A program made the position numbers and the translations under genes. DNA of 64,000 bases from Lepus europaeus. Taxonomy: Eukaryota; Chordata; Mammalia; Lagomorpha; Leporidae. The notes beneath the pieces were generated by a model, which saw nothing but the letters and a program-made list of their open reading frames with translations, searched no databases and was not told the origin of the DNA. This document shows, piece by piece, positions 60,006 through 64,000 of the stretch; position 1 is the first letter of the stretch, and each line of letters opens with the position of its first letter. The stretch is taken from contig NC_084836.1 in assembly GCF_033115175.1 (NCBI RefSeq), positions 66,445,297 through 66,509,296 of the forward strand, read 5' to 3'.

Positions 60006-60347
60006 TTTTTTTTTTTTTAAGATTTATTTATTTACTTGAAATGCGGAGTTAGAGAGAGGGAGATGTGGAGGCAGAGGCGGGGGGGGGGGGTCTTCCATTC
60101 GCTGGTTCACTCCCCAGGTGACCATGATGCCTGGAGCTGAGCCAGTCTGAAGGCAGGAGCTGGGAGCTTCTTCCGGGTCTCCCACTTGGGTACAGGGGCC
60201 CAAGGACTTGGGCCATCTTCTACTGCTTTCCCAGGCCATAGCAGAGAGCTGGATCCGAAGTGGAGCAGCTGGGACTCGAACTAGCGCCCATGTGGGATTC
60301 CGGTGCCACAGGCGATGGCTTAACCCACTGCGCCACAGCGCCGGTCT
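60006..60347 (-). repeat. C-SINE
   Basis: A reverse copy with a T run, GATTTATTTATTTACTTG, a G12 run at 60079-60090 inside the body, and a GCGCCACAGCGCCGGTC end. Confidence 0.94.
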
Positions 60348-60869
60348 TTCTGAAGTGTGAGTGGAGTGGTCAGGTTTGCACGGGAGTCGGGAGAAGGAGC
60401 GGTCTGGGCGGTTTGCAGAGCCAGCTGTCGTGCTCTCCCCTTCCCTCCTGCCTCCTCTCACGCCGTATTCCATCCCTGTATCAGCATTAGCGAGTGGATG
60501 TTGTATCCTGAGTTGTTCACGGGGAGCCTGCGTCTCCGGCCGTGGTCGCACAGCTGGTCAGAGTCTGTTCTGCGCCTGTTAACCCTGCTCAGCACTCAGG
60601 GCACGTGGAGGTGGGAGAGAGGGCAGGCCGGCTCCTCACAGCGTCCGACGCGGGCGGTGGAAGGCCCACAGCATCATCTGGCCTGGTTCTGCTGGGGCAG
60701 CCGCAAGCTGGGCTTGACATGCTGTTAAGTCTCGAGCAGGCTGGGTTCCAATTAGAGAATTCCGCGTGGCCCGTGGGTGGTGTTATAAAGATTCAAATGG
60801 CCCTCGGCAGAAAGACGGGTCCCTGCCCCTGGTCTACGGTAAGATGGTGTGTGTGGTGCGAGCATAGCC

Positions 60870-61060
60870 TGTGTCCATTTGGGCACAGATCCCAGCTCTC
60901 TGCTCGCTGCCTGTGCCACCCTGGGTGAGTTGCTTGATCTCGCTGAGCCTCGGCCCCCTCCCCGGTCACGGGGGAGCGGTCACGTCCACCTCCTGGGGTT
61001 GTTAGGAGGCTCAATGAGCTGTACCTGGTGTCGAGCAATTGCCTGCCACCTGGAAGTGAT
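60870..61060 (+). repeat. MIR
   Basis: GCCTGTGCCACCCTGGGTGA, GTTGCTTGATCTCGCTGAGC, CCTCGGCCCC and CTCCTGGGGTTGTTAGGAGG follow the MIR consensus. Confidence 0.75.
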
Positions 61061-61516
61061 TGTCATCGGCCCTCCCCGGTCCCCAGGCTGTGGCTGTGCA
61101 CCTGCGTCCCGTTCTACAGCCCAGTGGTCCCCAGGACGCATACGGCTGGGTTTGCTTCGTTACGAGTGACGGTACAGGTGCCGAAAGGCGGCTTGAAAAC
61201 CTACGCCGTTCCTACGGTGGCCCAGGAACAAGGCTTAGACCTGTGCCTGCTGCAGGGGAGGCATGGTTTATTCTCACCAGGTGGCAGAAGAAGAGGAAGA
61301 AGACAGGCAGTGGGGAGGGGTGGGGCCTTCGTTACCTAGGCCCTAGATGCGCTCAGTCCTTTGTGGGGGTTGATGATGACTGACATGCTCTCTTGGGCTC
61401 CGTCCTGAGCCTGGGGAATAGCAGAGGGGGCATGGCCAGCACGGAGGGACCCCCAACACCATCACACACACTTCGGGGCTGAGAGCTAATGGGGCCCCTG
61501 TCCATCTTCTTTCCAG

Positions 61517-61818
61517 GTGACAGCAGCATGGCTGTGCCCCAGATCACCCCACTGGGCACCCTCCACGAGCCTGCAGGTGCCCCAATGCAGTCCCAGCCCT
61601 GCCCTCGGAGCTTGGCTGAGGGCTTCCTGGAGGAGGAGCTTCGGCTCAATGCTGAGCTGAGCCAGCTGCAGTTTTCGGAGCCCGTGGGCATCATCTACAA
61701 TCCCGTGGAGTACGCGTGGGAGCCACATCGGAGCTATGTGACTCGCTACTGCCAGGGCCCCAAGGAAGTGCTCTTCCTGGGCATGAACCCAGGGCCTTTT
61801 GGCATGGCCCAGACCGGG
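61517..61818 (+). CDS. SMUG1: SMUG1 first coding exon (CDS 61528-61818)
   Basis: Acceptor TTCCAG at 61511-61516, 11 nt of 5' UTR, ATG at 61528, and donor GTGAGG at 61819. It encodes residues 1-97 and ends on a codon boundary inside motif 1, right after MAQTG. Confidence 0.95.
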
Positions 61819-63278
61819 GTGAGGGGCCTGCTTCCCTGGTGCTGGGCTGGGAGACTGCAGGGTGGGCGTCGTGCAGGTGTCCGTGAGGTGGGCTGGGCAT
61901 AGCTGTGGCCATGTGTGGGTGCCCGCCCTGTCCCTCCCCGCACACACACTGGCTCCGGTGGTCTCGAACGCTCCCCAGCCTCCCTGCCTGGACTTCACCG
62001 AGCGCATTAATGAGAGTTCCGTTTCCCCTGTGAGCTGGCCGCTAATTGCCTCTGAGAGCCCTTCCTTCCGCCAGCCCCATCCTGAGCGTGCCTCACCGGA
62101 TCTCCCCTGTCCCTAGAGCGCCATCGGGGTCAGGAGCGGGACTGGGCCCACTGGGTCCTCGCAGGGCATCTTGCAGCCTGGGCTTGGTGCCCTGCCCAGG
62201 AGAGGTCTGGAGCAGCGCCCACTCCAGGGCCCGCTTCCTCCTCCCAGCTCGGGATGAGTGACTGCCCCTCGGTGGGGTGCCTGGCGGGTGGGGGAGGGGA
62301 AGAGGCTTCAGGGCAGGAGGCTCAATCGCTTTTATTGACCCCAACTGGGTGATGAAAGGTGATCGATGCTGATCAATGGAGATGACAGCCCGAGGGCTGG
62401 GGCTGGGAGGGCACCTGGAGAGCAGTGGTCAGCCCTGTCCTTGAGCCTCCCTTAACCCTGACCACCTTCTGCTCTCGGGCCATCCGTCTGTCCCCAGCAC
62501 TAGCCATGTAGCCCTGTAGAGGGCCAGATACCCAACCCCAGAGGCCAGCGGGGGGTGGAGGCACAATCCACGGTGGAGAAGGGGAGAGAGGTGGACAGGA
62601 CCAAAGCTGGGCCAGGAGTCCTTGTCTCGGGCCTGTGGCGAAGGTGGGGGTATCCAGGGTCCTCAGGGGAGGCAGAAAGGGGCCGGGTGGTCCTGACCAG
62701 GCGTCAGGGCTCCAATTGGAAGCCCCTCATGGCTCTCTCCTTCCCCACAGGTACCCTTCGGGGAAGTGAGCGTGGTCCGGGACTGGCTGGGCGTCGGGGG
62801 GCCTGTGCTGAGCCCGCCCCAGGAGCACCCTAAGCGCCCCGTGCTGGGACTGGAGTGCCCGCAGTCAGAGGTGAGCGGCGCCCGGTTCTGGGGCTTTTTC
62901 CGGAACCTCTGCGGACAGCCCGAGGTCTTCTTCCGTCACTGCTTCGTCCACAACCTGTGCCCCCTGCTCTTCCTGGCTCCCAGCGGGCGCAACCTCACCC
63001 CCGCCGACCTGCCTGCCAAGCAGCGGGAACAGCTTCTCAGCATCTGCGACGGGGCCCTCTGCCGGCAGGTGCAGCTGCTGGGGGTGCGGCTGGTGGTGGG
63101 GGTGGGGCGGCTGGCGGAGCAGCGGGCGCGCCGGGCCCTGGCAGGCCTGGCGCCAGAGGTCCAGGTGGAGGGGCTCCTGCACCCCTCTCCCCGTAACCCG
63201 CAGGCCAACAAGGGCTGGGAGGCAGTGGCCAGGGAGAGGCTCAGTGAGTTGGGGCTGCTGCCACTGCTGAGTGCGTGA
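61528..63278 (+). CDS. SMUG1: SMUG1, single-strand-selective monofunctional uracil-DNA glycosylase (two coding exons)
   Basis: Joining 61528-61818 and 62751-63278 gives 272 residues plus TGA; human SMUG1 has 270. It belongs to the uracil-DNA glycosylase superfamily and removes uracil, 5-hydroxymethyluracil and related bases in nuclear base-excision repair. Seen: motif 1 [13 protein letters not shown] with N87 (human N85, water activation), F100 for base stacking (human F98), HN at 164-165 for base recognition (human N163), and motif 2 HPSPRNP with H241 (human H239). All key residues are present. The N-terminus (about 30 residues) is the most different part. An in-frame ATG at 61489 lies upstream of the acceptor and is intronic, so 61528 is the start. 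Confidence 0.97.
61819..62750 (+). other. SMUG1: SMUG1 intron between coding exons
   Basis: A 932-nt GT-AG intron, phase 0. It has no SINE. It contains TTTATT at 62331-62336, which is AATAAA on the - strand. Confidence 0.93.
62751..63278 (+). CDS. SMUG1: SMUG1 last coding exon
   Basis: Acceptor CCCCACAG at 62743-62750. It encodes residues 98-272, from VPFGE to the stop TGA at 63276-63278, including HN (164-165) and the catalytic H241 motif. Residue 113 is G where I recall V in human. Confidence 0.96.
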   Translation, partial: VPFGEVSVVRDWLGVGGPVLSPPQEHPKRPVLGLECPQSEVSGARFWGFFRNLCGQPEVFFRHCFVHNLCPLLFLAPSGRNLTPADLPAKQREQLLSICDGALCRQVQLLGVRLVVGVGRLAEQRARRALAGLAPEVQVEGLLHPSPRNPQANKGWEAVARERLSELGLLPLLSA

Positions 63279-64000
63279 GTGCCCCCGGGGCCTGGCGTGG
63301 GATGTGTTCAAGGCCCCCGGGTGGCTTTTGTACCCGCAGGAGGCTGGCTGCACTTGGGCCCGGAGTGGCACAGTCTTCCTGCACTTCCTGTTGCCTGCAC
63401 ACGTGCCCCTTGGACTCTTGAACCGTTGCTGCCGTGCGGCGGGCGTTTTGACACTACATTCTCCACGTGCCTGATTCACTTCCTGTGAGAGCTGCCTCTG
63501 TCTATGGTCTCGCCCCTCACAGGGAGCCCGCCCGCTCTGTGTGGCGCCTGCAGACTACCTCCTCATTGCTTGGGCGTCCTCTGCCCAGCGGTGACACCCA
63601 AGGTGGCATTTGCTCCCTCCTCACCAGGACAGGACAAGGCACGGGATGCTGAGGGCGAGCGTCTGGGGAGGCCAGACCTGGGTTGGAGGGAGAATTCATT
63701 GTGGGGACAGAGTGGGAAAGTCAGAAGAGTTGGGGCTCCCTCCCAGCTTTGGGACCTCAGGAACTTGATCACGGACAAGTGGATGAAACTCTGCACGCCT
63801 CGGGATCCTCGCTTGTAAGGGGGGTGGGGGTGCTGCCTCCTGGTTGGGCCTGAGGCTTAACCGAGAGAACACTGCACAGTGCCCGGCACAGGCTGGCACA
63901 CGGGGCGGCGGGGGGCTCGCCGCCCTGCACTCCCGGAGAAGCCCCTGTCCACCCCCAAGACCCTGCTCTGGGTGAGGGCAGGGCTCGCTCTGCCAGATGG
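63279..64000 (+). other. SMUG1: SMUG1 3' UTR, incomplete
   Basis: It follows the stop codon directly. No AATAAA is seen before the window ends, so the transcript end lies further right. Confidence 0.6.
63730..63900 (+). repeat. MIR relic in SMUG1 3' region
   Basis: CAGCTTTGGGACCTCAGGAA, CTTGATCACGGACAAGTGGA and CAGTGCCCGGCACAGGCTGG follow MIR order in diverged form. Confidence 0.5.

Larger units (their letters stand above)
57047..61516 (+). other. SMUG1: SMUG1 intron 1 (inferred)
   Basis: From the proposed donor to the acceptor TTCCAG at 61511-61516. It holds five C-SINEs and one MIR. The first 1.2 kb (57.05-58.3 kb) and 60.4-60.85 kb are unique sequence without a named feature; an extra noncoding exon there cannot be excluded. 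Confidence 0.55.

Noticed and set aside
61489-61527. Upstream in-frame ATG of SMUG1 at 61489
   Set aside because: It precedes the splice acceptor at 61511-61516, so it is intronic. 61528 matches the start expected for the family.

Overview
This is a mammalian nuclear DNA window, almost certainly from a lagomorph and most likely rabbit (Oryctolagus cuniculus). It holds about 50 copies of the tRNA-derived C-repeat SINE that is typical of rabbit and hare. It also holds intron-split vertebrate genes with near-human protein sequence, and old mammalian MIR, L2 and L1 fragments. No bacterial, plasmid, phage, CRISPR or retroviral content was recognised.

Left part (1 to about 22.7 kb): the four coding exons and long 3' UTR of CBX5 on the + strand. 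CBX5 encodes heterochromatin protein 1 alpha. The exons join in frame to a 191-residue protein with an intact chromodomain and chromoshadow domain. Its first, noncoding exon and its promoter lie to the left of the window. Introns 2 and 3 are packed with C-SINEs, including four inside one old hAT DNA transposon. The last exon, the 3' UTR and about 4 kb beyond it (14.5 to 26.75 kb) carry no C-SINE.

Middle part (about 22.7 to 56.9 kb): intergenic DNA with SINEs, L1, L2 and MIR relics, simple repeats, several CpG-rich blocks without an obvious gene, and one intact tRNA-Lys(CTT) gene on the - strand at 34289-34361. About 400 bp from the tRNA are two perfect CTCF-core motifs facing each other. An AT-rich block at about 37.1 kb with two HOX/PBX-type sites looks like a conserved noncoding element. 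That fits the known position of this gene pair next to the HOXC cluster in human.

Right part (56.86 to 64 kb): SMUG1, the single-strand-selective uracil-DNA glycosylase, on the + strand. It has a TATA-less promoter with two ZNF143/SBS2-type sites, an inferred noncoding first exon, and two coding exons that give a 272-residue protein with all the expected catalytic residues. Its 3' UTR runs out of the window.

The order CBX5 then SMUG1 on the same strand matches the human 12q13 arrangement read in reverse. I see no new biochemical system here. The points most worth checking are regulatory: the tRNA plus convergent CTCF block, the HOX/PBX element, the octamer cluster, the tandem NAGNAG acceptor of CBX5 and the orphan CpG islands. 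Many long open frames in the GC-rich middle part are compositional and are not called as genes.
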